From an uncultured Eubacteriales bacterium (lineage in GTDB: Bacteria; Bacillota; Clostridia; Oscillospirales; Oscillospiraceae), in assembly GCA_900320765.1 (NCBI GenBank), contig ONTN01000034.1:10029-18607 (forward strand): DNA of 8,579 bases, in the 5' to 3' direction. This document shows positions 1 through 5,776 of this stretch, piece after piece. The translations under genes and the position numbers were made by a program. Position 1 is the first letter of the stretch. The number at the start of each line of letters is the position of its first letter. The notes beneath the pieces were generated by a model. The model was not told the origin of the DNA and did no database searches. It was given only the letters and a program-made list of their open reading frames with translations.

Positions 1-735
1 TATGACGAGGTCGGGAACAACGTAAAAGTTAGCGAAAACGGAACGGCCTTACTCGAGATAGAATACGACGCGCAGGGCAAGCCGCTGAGCTACCGTTACA
101 CGGACGGGGAGATATATCTTCTCACATACCACGATAACGGAAGAATTGCTTCGAGAACGGTAAAAAACTCAGCAGGAACGAAAACGTATTATTACTACAG
201 CACCGGAAATATAGTAAGGATAGAGGGCACGGACGGGGCTGAGACGGGCTATAAATACTTAGAGGAGAACGGCCGCCTTATAAGAACGGGGAAGACGAGA
301 AGCGCGGCAGGAGACCTCAGAAGAACGGAAAAGGCCGTCCTGACGATGGACGGAACGATGCTCTCAGAGGCCGTTGAGACCTCATTCGGAGCAAGGGAGT
401 GCTCAAGCTATGAGTATGACGCCGAGGGAAGACTGACGGCGTGGGAGACGGTTTACGGCGATATATCCTACGCTTATACAATGAGCTATAATGAGGACGG
501 GAGTCCGAGAACGTACACGGTGAAGTACCGCGTAAACGGGAAAACGAGGGAGAGCACGACGGTTAGAAACGAATGGGAATACGACGAAAACGGCAATCTT
601 GTTAAGCTCACCCAGCGCGTGAGCGGAACGAAGCTGAATTATGTTAATGTCCGCACCTATGAGTATAAGGAGATAAGGACGGCTGTGCTCCCAGCCTGCT
701 GGAGCCCCGTGACCGTTTCGGCGACAAGCTATTGA
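1..735 (+). CDS. YD/RHS-like repeat protein, C-terminal part (5' end outside window)
   Basis: The frame is open from base 1 to the TGA at 733-735, giving 244 visible residues with no start in view, so this is the tail of a longer protein. It is made of tandem tyrosine-rich units of the form Y-x-x-x-G-x-(I/L/V). These begin at visible residues 1, 22, 43, about 65 and 86 (a period close to 21), then less regularly at 139, 163 and 194. The best-kept units read YDAQGKPL, YDAEGRLT and YDENGNLV. This pattern is typical of YD/RHS beta-strand repeats found in large secreted or surface proteins. The last 25 residues (ending SATSY) leave the repeat but show no recognisable toxin domain, and no RHS core motif is visible. 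Function is unknown; a surface role is inference from the repeat class only. An internal ATG at 346 is in frame, but the repeat pattern runs straight through it, so it is not the start. No terminator separates it from ispD. Confidence 0.75.
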   Translation, partial: YDEVGNNVKVSENGTALLEIEYDAQGKPLSYRYTDGEIYLLTYHDNGRIASRTVKNSAGTKTYYYYSTGNIVRIEGTDGAETGYKYLEENGRLIRTGKTRSAAGDLRRTEKAVLTMDGTMLSEAVETSFGARECSSYEYDAEGRLTAWETVYGDISYAYTMSYNEDGSPRTYTVKYRVNGKTRESTTVRNEWEYDENGNLVKLTQRVSGTKLNYVNVRTYEYKEIRTAVLPACWSPVTVSATSY

Positions 736-760
736 ATAAAACCGCCGTTTGGGGTATAAT
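732..760 (+). promoter_or_regulatory. Sigma-A-type promoter for ispD-ispF
   Basis: The -35 box TTGAAT (732-737) and a perfect -10 box TATAAT (755-760) are separated by 17 bp, the optimal spacing for the housekeeping sigma factor. The -35 box overlaps the TGA stop (733-735) of the upstream repeat-protein gene. Transcription would start near 767, leaving a leader of about 30 nt before ispD. With no terminator upstream, read-through from the repeat gene may add to expression. Confidence 0.7.
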
Positions 761-784
761 CCAACCATACGTTAAAAGAAGCTC

Positions 785-790
785 GGAGGT
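785..790 (+). promoter_or_regulatory. Ribosome binding site of ispD
   Basis: GGAGGT lies 6 nt upstream of the ATG at 797. It is a near-perfect Shine-Dalgarno sequence and fixes this start, even though it leaves about 17 residues before the first conserved IspD strand. Confidence 0.8.
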
Positions 791-796
791 CAAATT

Positions 797-1522
797 ATGG
801 CGCTTTTCAAGAAAAAAAGCCTTCGCAAAACCCTAACGCCGTACTGTACGGCGATAATAGCGGCGGCAGGCTCGTCAAGCCGGATGGGCGGCGAGGATAA
901 GCTTTTTGCCGATCTTTCAGGGAGCCCGGTTATCCTTCACACTCTCCGCGCGTTTCAGGCTTCTGAATATATCGACGAGATTATTGTCGTCACCCGCGAG
1001 GAGAGCATAGTAAAAATAGCCGACCTCTGCGCCGAAAACGGGATAGAAAAGGCGACGAAGATACTGAGGGGTGGGGAAACGAGGCAGGATTCCGTGCTCA
1101 TCGGACTTGGGGAGGCCTCACCCGAGGCAAAGCTTATAGCTATTCAGGACGGTGCAAGGCCGCTCGTAACGGGAGAGATCATTAAGGAGACGGTGCTCAA
1201 GGCGCTTAAGTATACCGCCGCCGTGCCCTGCGTTGAGATAAAGGACACAGTAAAAGAGGAGAAGGATTCCTTCGTCGCTGCAACGGTGCCGAGAGCGAAG
1301 CTCCGCGCCGTTCAGACCCCGCAATGCTTCGCGGCGGAGGTTATCAGGGCCGCGCTTGAGAACGCCAAGAGGAAGGGACTCGAGCTTACCGACGATGCCT
1401 CAGCGGTTGAGGCGATGGGCGGAAACGTATACCTCGCAAAGGGCTCCGAGGAAAATATAAAGATAACGACGCCGGTCGATCTTCTCTTTGCCGAGGCGAT
1501 ACTTAGGGGGCGCGGAGAATGA
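797..1522 (+). CDS. ispD: 2-C-methyl-D-erythritol 4-phosphate cytidylyltransferase
   Basis: IspD joins CTP and 2-C-methyl-D-erythritol 4-phosphate to give CDP-ME and pyrophosphate, the third step of the MEP route to isoprenoid precursors in the cytosol. The 241-residue protein has the family's usual length plus a short basic N-terminal extension (residues 1-17). The nucleotide-binding loop AAAGSSSRMG sits at 22-31 with conserved Lys35 just after it. Other family motifs follow in the expected order: RGGETRQDSV, DGARPLV, the EIKDTVK segment, TPQCF, TDDAS and a C-terminal GSEENIKITTPVDL. All expected active-site blocks are present. The ATG at 797 is supported by GGAGGT 6 nt upstream. The stop overlaps the ispF start by 4 nt (ATGA at 1519-1522), so the two are almost certainly translationally coupled. 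Unlike species with a fused IspDF enzyme, the two are separate polypeptides here. Confidence 0.96.
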   Translation: MALFKKKSLRKTLTPYCTAIIAAAGSSSRMGGEDKLFADLSGSPVILHTLRAFQASEYIDEIIVVTREESIVKIADLCAENGIEKATKILRGGETRQDSVLIGLGEASPEAKLIAIQDGARPLVTGEIIKETVLKALKYTAAVPCVEIKDTVKEEKDSFVAATVPRAKLRAVQTPQCFAAEVIRAALENAKRKGLELTDDASAVEAMGGNVYLAKGSEENIKITTPVDLLFAEAILRGRGE

Positions 1523-1989
1523 GAATAGGCCACGGTTACGACGTTCACAGATTCGCCACCGGGAGAAGGCTCGTCCTCTGCGGCGAGACAGTACCCTATG
1601 AGCTCGGCCTTCTCGGCCACTCCGACGCCGACGTCGCTGTCCACGCCCTTATGGACGCTATCCTCGGCGCTGCGGCCCTCGGTGATATCGGCAGGCTCTT
1701 CCCGGACAGCGATCCTCAATACGAGGGGGCGGACAGTATGCTCCTGCTTGATAAGGTCGTGGAGCTTGTCTCTGAAAAGGGCTTTTCCGTATCCAACGCG
1801 GATATAACGATAATTGCCCAGAAGCCGAAGCTCGCGCCCTATATAGGGCGAATGAGGGATAATGTCGCGAAGAGACTCGGAATTTCCGCCAACAGGGTAA
1901 ACGTAAAAGCGACAACGGAGGAGGGGCTCGGCTTTACAGGAAGTCTCGAGGGAATATCAGCCCACGCCGTCGTCCTTTTGAACGAATAA
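1519..1989 (+). CDS. ispF: 2-C-methyl-D-erythritol 2,4-cyclodiphosphate synthase
   Basis: IspF cyclises CDP-ME 2-phosphate to MEcPP with release of CMP, the fifth step of the MEP pathway, and works as a homotrimer with a metal ion at each subunit interface. The 156-residue product matches the usual length. The N-terminus GHGYDVHRF gives zinc ligands Asp8 and His10, and the third ligand His42 follows GHSDADV (33-39). DIGRLFPDSDP at 56-66 forms the substrate loop. The CDP-binding block ATTEEGLGFTG at 131-141 includes Thr132, Thr133 and Glu135. Nothing is missing. The start overlaps the end of ispD by 4 nt. Eleven bases after the stop begins a long hairpin that may end the ispDF transcript and also controls access to the next gene. 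The intervening MEP gene ispE is not in the window. Confidence 0.97.
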   Translation: MRIGHGYDVHRFATGRRLVLCGETVPYELGLLGHSDADVAVHALMDAILGAAALGDIGRLFPDSDPQYEGADSMLLLDKVVELVSEKGFSVSNADITIIAQKPKLAPYIGRMRDNVAKRLGISANRVNVKATTEEGLGFTGSLEGISAHAVVLLNE

Positions 1990-2000
1990 GAAATAATCCG

Positions 2001-2048
2001 ATCCTCCCGCATAGAATGGTCTGACCACTATGTGGGAGGATTTTATTT
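2001..2048 (+). terminator. Long hairpin after ispF: terminator-like, with the next gene's RBS in its right arm
   Basis: Left arm 2001-2014 (ATCCTCCCGCATAG) pairs with right arm 2028-2041 (CTATGTGGGAGGAT) over 14 positions with a single G-U wobble. An inner TGGT/ACCA stem (2017-2020 with 2024-2027) closes a 3-nt loop CTG, with AA (2015-2016) bulged. A T-rich run, 2041-2048, follows directly, so this looks like a rho-independent terminator for ispD-ispF. The same right arm holds the Shine-Dalgarno sequence of the gene starting at 2049, and the T-run is its spacer. It could therefore be a terminator, an RBS-masking attenuator, or both. The structure is seen directly; the regulatory role is inferred. 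Confidence 0.75.
2034..2040 (+). promoter_or_regulatory. Sequestered ribosome binding site of the DUF3343 gene
   Basis: GGGAGGA lies 8 nt before the ATG at 2049, an excellent Shine-Dalgarno sequence and spacing. Every base lies in the right arm of the 2001-2041 hairpin, paired to TCCTCCC, which resembles the anti-Shine-Dalgarno end of 16S rRNA. Ribosome access therefore requires the stem to open. Confidence 0.75.
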
Positions 2049-2303
2049 ATGTTTGATATATTAATAGTATGCCGCACTCTGACCGCGGCTCAGCGGGTAG
2101 CACGCCTGCTGTCGGCGCGTGGGTGGAGGGCGATGGTCATAAGAACGCCGCCGTCGGTGTGGCGGGAGGGCTGCGGCTGGTCAGTTAAGGTTTTGAAGGT
2201 AAGGCCGCAGCAGGTCATTGATGAGCTCGAAAGAGCGCAGCTTTCGCAAAACAGGATATACAGACTGGAGGGAGGACTTCCGGTCGAAGAGGTGAGGCCG
2301 TGA
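2049..2303 (+). CDS. DUF3343 family small protein, putative sulfur/selenium carrier
   Basis: This 84-residue protein fits the DUF3343 family, described as putative Se/S carrier-like proteins. The N-terminus (ILIVCRTLTAAQRVARLL, residues 4-21) has the family's beta-strand, the F/C-R-(S/T)-(L/T) turn and a helix. The key motif is EGCGWSVKV (40-48), matching the usual S-C-G-Y/W element. Cys42 is the presumed persulfide or selenosulfide carrying residue, and Cys8 is a second cysteine. The C-terminal half continues with a helix and strand ending near RIYRLEGG, as in the family. The gene overlaps the cysteine desulfurase gene by 4 nt (GTGA), which supports a direct partnership: the desulfurase would load the carrier. 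No biochemical function is established for the family that I can cite. I see no selD or other selenium gene in the window, so sulfur or selenium cannot be decided. Confidence 0.82.
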   Translation: MFDILIVCRTLTAAQRVARLLSARGWRAMVIRTPPSVWREGCGWSVKVLKVRPQQVIDELERAQLSQNRIYRLEGGLPVEEVRP

Positions 2304-3427
2304 TCTATCTCGACTCAGCCGCGACTACGATACAAAAGCCGCCGGCAGTAGGCTGCGCCGTCCTGCGAACGATGAGATATGCCTCAAGCCCCGGAAGAGG
2401 AGGCCACGCTTTCGCGATGCGGGCAGCCGAGACTGTATACGCAGCAAGAGAGACCGCGGCTAAGCTCTTTAACGTTGACGACCCCGCCAAGGTAGTGTTT
2501 ACGTTTAACGCGACCCACGGGCTGAATATTGCTATAAACTCTCTTATCAAGGACGGAGATACGGCGCTTATTTCCGGCTGGGAGCATAATTCAGTGCTCC
2601 GCCCTCTCGTGGCGAACAGAGCCAGGCTGATAATTGCCGAGGCGGGTATGGACAGAGAGAAAACGCTTGAGGCGTTTGATACCGCATTAAATGAAAAACC
2701 GAAGCTGTGCGCCGTGAATCACGTTTCCAATGTGACAGGCTTCGTCCTTCCGGTTTACGAGATAGCGGAGAAGTGCAAAAGCGCAGGCGTGCCTCTGATT
2801 ATAGACGCTTCCCAGTCCGCCGGAGCGTTCAAGCTGGACTTTACTAAGCTTGGCGCTGACTTTATCGCCATGCCGGGGCACAAGGGACTTTACGGACCGC
2901 AGGGCACAGGATTATTGCTCGTTAAGAACGGGGCTGAGCCGCTACTTTTCGGCGGCAGCGGATCGAGCTCGGCTCTTCCCAATATGCCGGAGGAGCTTCC
3001 GGACAGGCTTGAGGCCGGCACGCACAACACGGCGGGAATCGCCGGACTTGCAAAGGGAATGGCCTTTGTAATGCGCGAAGGGGAGGATAACATCCTGAGG
3101 CGCGAGCGTGAGCTTGCCTACAGGGCAGCCGCGGGACTTGCTGCAATAAGAAGAGCGCGGGTCTATGCCCCGGATAGAAAGGACGGCTCAGGCGTGATAT
3201 CCTTAGGCATCGAAGGGCTGAGCCCCGAGGAGGCGGGACAGAGGTTTTCGGATATGGGTATAGCCCTGAGAGCGGGACTCCATTGCTCTCCTCTGGCGCA
3301 CAAGACCCTCGGCACGTTTCCGGAGGGGACGGTGAGACTGAGCGTATCCGCGTTCACAAACGCGAGAGAAATAGACGCATTTCTTAGTGCAGCGGAGGAT
3401 ATTGCCCGAACCACAGGGCGGAAGTAA
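2300..3427 (+). CDS. Cysteine desulfurase-like class V aminotransferase (PLP enzyme)
   Basis: The 375-residue protein has class V aminotransferase architecture and resembles the shorter cysteine desulfurase-family group found next to DUF3343, rather than classical SufS of about 400 residues. Motifs in order are YLDSAATT (3-10), FNATHGLN (69-76) for cofactor phosphate contacts, EHNSVLRPL (95-103) with the PLP-stacking His96, NHVSNVTG (140-147), IDASQSAG (168-175) with Asp169 binding the pyridine nitrogen, and MPGHKGLYGPQGTG, where Lys195 is the PLP Schiff-base lysine. RAGLHCSP near the C-terminus supplies the expected catalytic Cys329, which accepts sulfur from cysteine to form a persulfide with release of alanine. 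The start is GTG at 2300, overlapping the DUF3343 stop (GTGA); the conserved strand begins at once, so no later start fits. Likely role: loading sulfur, or selenium from selenocysteine, onto the carrier upstream. No iscU/sufU scaffold gene is adjacent. A terminator 19 nt downstream ends the unit. Confidence 0.9.
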   Translation: MIYLDSAATTIQKPPAVGCAVLRTMRYASSPGRGGHAFAMRAAETVYAARETAAKLFNVDDPAKVVFTFNATHGLNIAINSLIKDGDTALISGWEHNSVLRPLVANRARLIIAEAGMDREKTLEAFDTALNEKPKLCAVNHVSNVTGFVLPVYEIAEKCKSAGVPLIIDASQSAGAFKLDFTKLGADFIAMPGHKGLYGPQGTGLLLVKNGAEPLLFGGSGSSSALPNMPEELPDRLEAGTHNTAGIAGLAKGMAFVMREGEDNILRRERELAYRAAAGLAAIRRARVYAPDRKDGSGVISLGIEGLSPEEAGQRFSDMGIALRAGLHCSPLAHKTLGTFPEGTVRLSVSAFTNAREIDAFLSAAEDIARTTGRK

Positions 3428-3446
3428 GATTATGTCAACACAATAA

Positions 3447-3480
3447 CGTCCGCGGAATGCAATCCCGCGGACGCTTTTTA
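3447..3480 (+). terminator. Rho-independent terminator after the desulfurase gene
   Basis: A perfect 9-bp GC-rich stem, CGTCCGCGG (3447-3455) with CCGCGGACG (3465-3473), encloses a 9-nt loop and is followed by C and five T residues (3475-3479). It lies 19 nt after the stop at 3425-3427 and cleanly separates the DUF3343-desulfurase unit from the cdaA operon. Confidence 0.9.
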
Positions 3481-3492
3481 TTATATTCGCCG

Positions 3493-3521
3493 TTGCAAAC
3501 CGGATAATCCCGTGCTATAAT
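3493..3521 (+). promoter_or_regulatory. Extended -10 sigma-A-type promoter for the cdaA operon
   Basis: TTGCAA (3493-3498) and TATAAT (3516-3521) are spaced by 17 bp, and TGC just before the -10 box supplies the extended -10 TGn element. It lies 13 bp past the upstream terminator and should start transcription near 3528, giving a leader of about 50 nt before cdaA. It is the only convincing promoter I see for the six-gene run to the right edge. Confidence 0.8.
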
Positions 3522-3532
3522 AAGATGTTACT

Positions 3533-3551
3533 TAATATGCGATAATATGCG
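3533..3551 (+). repeat. Two direct copies of TAATATGCG in the cdaA leader
   Basis: TAATATGCG occurs at 3533-3541 and again at 3543-3551, separated by one A, so the period is 10 bp, about one helical turn. The pair sits just downstream of the predicted transcription start, where a repressor could bind one face of the DNA. It may equally be chance in an AT-rich leader. The repeat is seen directly; the operator role is speculative. Confidence 0.55.
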
Positions 3552-3566
3552 TTCGCGCTTTTAACT

Positions 3567-3571
3567 GGGGG
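3567..3571 (+). promoter_or_regulatory. Ribosome binding site for the GTG start of cdaA
   Basis: GGGGG followed by A lies 7 nt before the GTG at 3579. It is a G-rich, imperfect Shine-Dalgarno sequence, but correctly placed, and supports GTG as the start. Confidence 0.6.
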
Positions 3572-3578
3572 AATATAC

Positions 3579-4445
3579 GTGGAAAGGATAAAGGAACTGG
3601 CAAACGCTGTCTGGAGCTACATAGTCAATATCGTCCAGCTTGTCTCATTCTGGGACATTCTCGATATGGCGATAATCGCCTTCTTGATCTATAAGCTGCT
3701 TACGTTTGTCAGAAAGACAAACTCCGCAAGCCTGATAAAGGGCATAGTTCTGCTGATCGCGGCAACGTGGCTGTCAAATGTGTTGCATCTCTCGGTCGTC
3801 AGCTATCTTCTCAGTCGGGCCTTCGAGATGGGAATTTTTGCGCTGATCGTCGTATTCCAGCCCGAGATCAGAAGGATACTGGAGCAGATGGGAAACTCCA
3901 AGCTCTCGGCCCTGCTCTCCGGAAAGCAGCCGGTGGGCAACCTTGAAAGCGCAATAACTCAGACAGTGCTGGCCTGCACCGACATGTCGGACAGCCGCAC
4001 CGGCGCGCTTATAGTTTTCGAGCGCAGCAACAACCTCGACGCTTACATAAAGACCGGCACAATAGTGGACGCCGCTCCCGCCGTAGAGCTTCTGAAGAAC
4101 ATTTTTTATAACAAGGCGCCCCTGCACGACGGAGCGGTCATTATCAGGGACGGGAGGATAGCCGGAGCGGCCTGCATGCTTCCGCTCTCAGCTAACAGCA
4201 ATATTTCGAGCGCCCTTGGAATGAGGCACAGGGCCGGTATCGGAATGAGCGAAAAATCCGACGCCGTCGTAGTTATCGTATCCGAGGAGACGGGGGATAT
4301 CTCCGTCGCCACGGAGGGAATGCTCAGAAGAGGGCTGAAGCCGGATACTCTTGAGAAGCTTATCCGTGCAGAGCTTATGCCGGAGGAGACCGAGAAAAAG
4401 GGCTTTTTCAGCAAGCTCATAGGCCGGAAAAACGCGGAGGATTGA
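3579..4445 (+). CDS. cdaA: Diadenylate cyclase CdaA (c-di-AMP synthase)
   Basis: CdaA condenses two ATP into cyclic di-AMP, a signal that governs potassium and osmolyte transport and cell-wall homeostasis in Gram-positive bacteria. The 288-residue protein is close to the family's 270-285. Three hydrophobic helices lie at roughly 25-44, 51-70 and 75-93, followed by the conserved FQPEIRRILEQMG linker (93-105). The cytosolic DAC domain then carries both catalytic signatures: PLHDGA, with Asp184-Gly185-Ala186, and RHR at 216-218 within LGMRHRAGIGMSE. All required residues are intact, so activity is expected. The start is GTG behind a G-rich Shine-Dalgarno; translation from it gives the normal amphipathic N-terminus. 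The gene is first in a tight operon with cdaR only 3 nt downstream. A lysine-rich C-terminal tail follows the DAC domain. Expression is probably from the extended -10 promoter at 3493-3521. Confidence 0.96.
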   Translation: MERIKELANAVWSYIVNIVQLVSFWDILDMAIIAFLIYKLLTFVRKTNSASLIKGIVLLIAATWLSNVLHLSVVSYLLSRAFEMGIFALIVVFQPEIRRILEQMGNSKLSALLSGKQPVGNLESAITQTVLACTDMSDSRTGALIVFERSNNLDAYIKTGTIVDAAPAVELLKNIFYNKAPLHDGAVIIRDGRIAGAACMLPLSANSNISSALGMRHRAGIGMSEKSDAVVVIVSEETGDISVATEGMLRRGLKPDTLEKLIRAELMPEETEKKGFFSKLIGRKNAED

Positions 4446-4448
4446 GCC

Positions 4449-5771
4449 ATGAACAACAAAAACAAAAAGGAGCAGAAGAGAAGCGGCGGAACGCTTGCGC
4501 TCTATATAATATTCTCTATCGTGGCCTCTATCGCTATCTGGTCGTATATCACCCTCGTTGAAAATCCCGAGGTGGAGCAGACCGTATCAAATATCCCGAT
4601 ATCCTTTATCGGTGAGGATACGCTTGCGGCCAATGATCTCTTGCTCGTCGACGTCAGCACAAGGTCGCTGAACATCAGCTTTTCCGGCAAGTGGAACGCC
4701 GTAACGAGGCTTACAAACGAGAATATAACGGCGACTGTCGACCTGTCGGAGATAGTAACGAAGCACGCATCCAGTCCCGGAACTTACCAGCTTAATTACA
4801 ATCTCGAATTTGCGAATTACCTTTCCTCTGGTGGCATTTCGGAAAACCGCGCCAATTACTCAGCCGTAACGGTGACGGTAGAGAAGTCGATAAGCCGCAG
4901 TATCCAGGTGAAGGGAACATACGACGTTGTGCTGCCTGAAAGCTTCAGGGCGAGAAGCCTTGAGTACTCCACGCAGACGATAACGGTCTCCGGCCCTCAG
5001 GCCGAGGTCGAGAAGATATCCTATGCTTCGGTCTACTTCCGCAGAGACGAGGTCACAAGCTCGGTGACCGCCGAATGCGAGGTCACTCTGATAGACGGAG
5101 ACGGGAACGAGGTCAGCAAAGAAGGCCTTACACTCAGCCAGTCGACCGTTACGGTCACCCTGCCGGTCGTAATGGAAAAGGAGCTTCCGCTGTACGTCGA
5201 TAAGATCTACGGCAAGTCCAATTCCGAGGAGAATACGACCTTTATTATCGAGCCTCAGACAGTTATAGTTTACGGCGAAGCCGAGATTCTCGCAACAAAG
5301 GACGCCATCCAGCTTGGAACGGTCAACACCACGAAGCTTGGGCTAACGGGCACTCAGACCTTCGGCATTATCCCGCCCGAGGGATGCAGCATCGTCTCCG
5401 GAGAGACGACGGCTACGGTCACATGGGAGGTAATCGGCCTTGAGACGAGGAGCTTCGCAGTTCCGAATATCGACTTTACGGACGTTACCGAGGGCTACGG
5501 AGTAACCGTTCTCGGTCAGGGCGCGATCGTCCTGCGCGGAACGAAGGAGGATCTTAACGCGGTTACGCCGGACGATATCAAGGTCACGGCAAGCCTTGCG
5601 GAGCAGGGAGAGGTGACGGGACAGTTTGACATCGTCGCTTCCGTTACCGTTCTCGGCTTTGACAGAGTCGACGTTATCGGAGATTATACGATAACCGTTG
5701 AAATAGAGCTTCTGCCTGAGGGCGCGGAAACTTCGAGCGAGGGGCAAAGCTCGTCCGTTCCAAATAGCTAA
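4449..5771 (+). CDS. cdaR: CdaR-type regulator with YbbR domains
   Basis: CdaR is the membrane-anchored partner that modulates CdaA from the outer face of the membrane. The 440-residue protein begins with a short basic cytosolic segment (residues 2-11), then one transmembrane helix at about 15-37, then an all-beta extracytoplasmic region. That region divides into about four YbbR-like repeats, roughly 38-146, 147-240, 243-327 and 330-425. Each contains a strand-rich core and closes with a T-V-T-V-(E/T) type strand. Four such domains match the Bacillus subtilis protein as I know it. The tail after 425 is Ser/Glu-rich and looks disordered. GGAGG at 4436-4440, inside the end of cdaA, lies 8 nt before the ATG. 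Only 3 nt separate it from cdaA, as expected for partners made together. The usual next gene, glmM, is absent; a DUF5685-like gene follows 5 nt later. Confidence 0.92.
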   Translation: MNNKNKKEQKRSGGTLALYIIFSIVASIAIWSYITLVENPEVEQTVSNIPISFIGEDTLAANDLLLVDVSTRSLNISFSGKWNAVTRLTNENITATVDLSEIVTKHASSPGTYQLNYNLEFANYLSSGGISENRANYSAVTVTVEKSISRSIQVKGTYDVVLPESFRARSLEYSTQTITVSGPQAEVEKISYASVYFRRDEVTSSVTAECEVTLIDGDGNEVSKEGLTLSQSTVTVTLPVVMEKELPLYVDKIYGKSNSEENTTFIIEPQTVIVYGEAEILATKDAIQLGTVNTTKLGLTGTQTFGIIPPEGCSIVSGETTATVTWEVIGLETRSFAVPNIDFTDVTEGYGVTVLGQGAIVLRGTKEDLNAVTPDDIKVTASLAEQGEVTGQFDIVASVTVLGFDRVDVIGDYTITVEIELLPEGAETSSEGQSSSVPNS

Positions 5772-5776
5772 CGCGA

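Noticed and set aside
346..735. The repeat-protein frame read as a small separate gene starting at ATG 346
   Set aside because: The frame is open from base 1 and the YD repeats continue across 346 with the same register. No Shine-Dalgarno precedes that ATG.
1312..1719. Antisense frame across the ispD-ispF junction
   Set aside because: Both + strand proteins are complete with all active-site motifs, and the antisense frame has no recognisable domain or convincing RBS.
797..1989. Fused bifunctional IspDF enzyme
   Set aside because: An in-frame TGA at 1520-1522 ends ispD, and ispF starts in a different frame with ATG at 1519, so they are two proteins.
1978..1997. Possible separate promoter for the DUF3343 gene (TTGAAC at 1978 and AATAAT near 1992)
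   Set aside because: The spacing is only about 8-9 bp, far below the 16-18 bp needed, and at the proper distance (around 2001) there is no -10-like sequence.
3533..3551. Direct repeat considered as a CRISPR or phage attachment remnant
   Set aside because: There are only two 9-base copies with a 1-base spacer, no cas or integrase gene, and no duplicated tRNA end.
5343..5747. Antisense frame within cdaR
   Set aside because: It lies opposite the last YbbR repeats, is rich in Arg and Leu, and shows no family motif.
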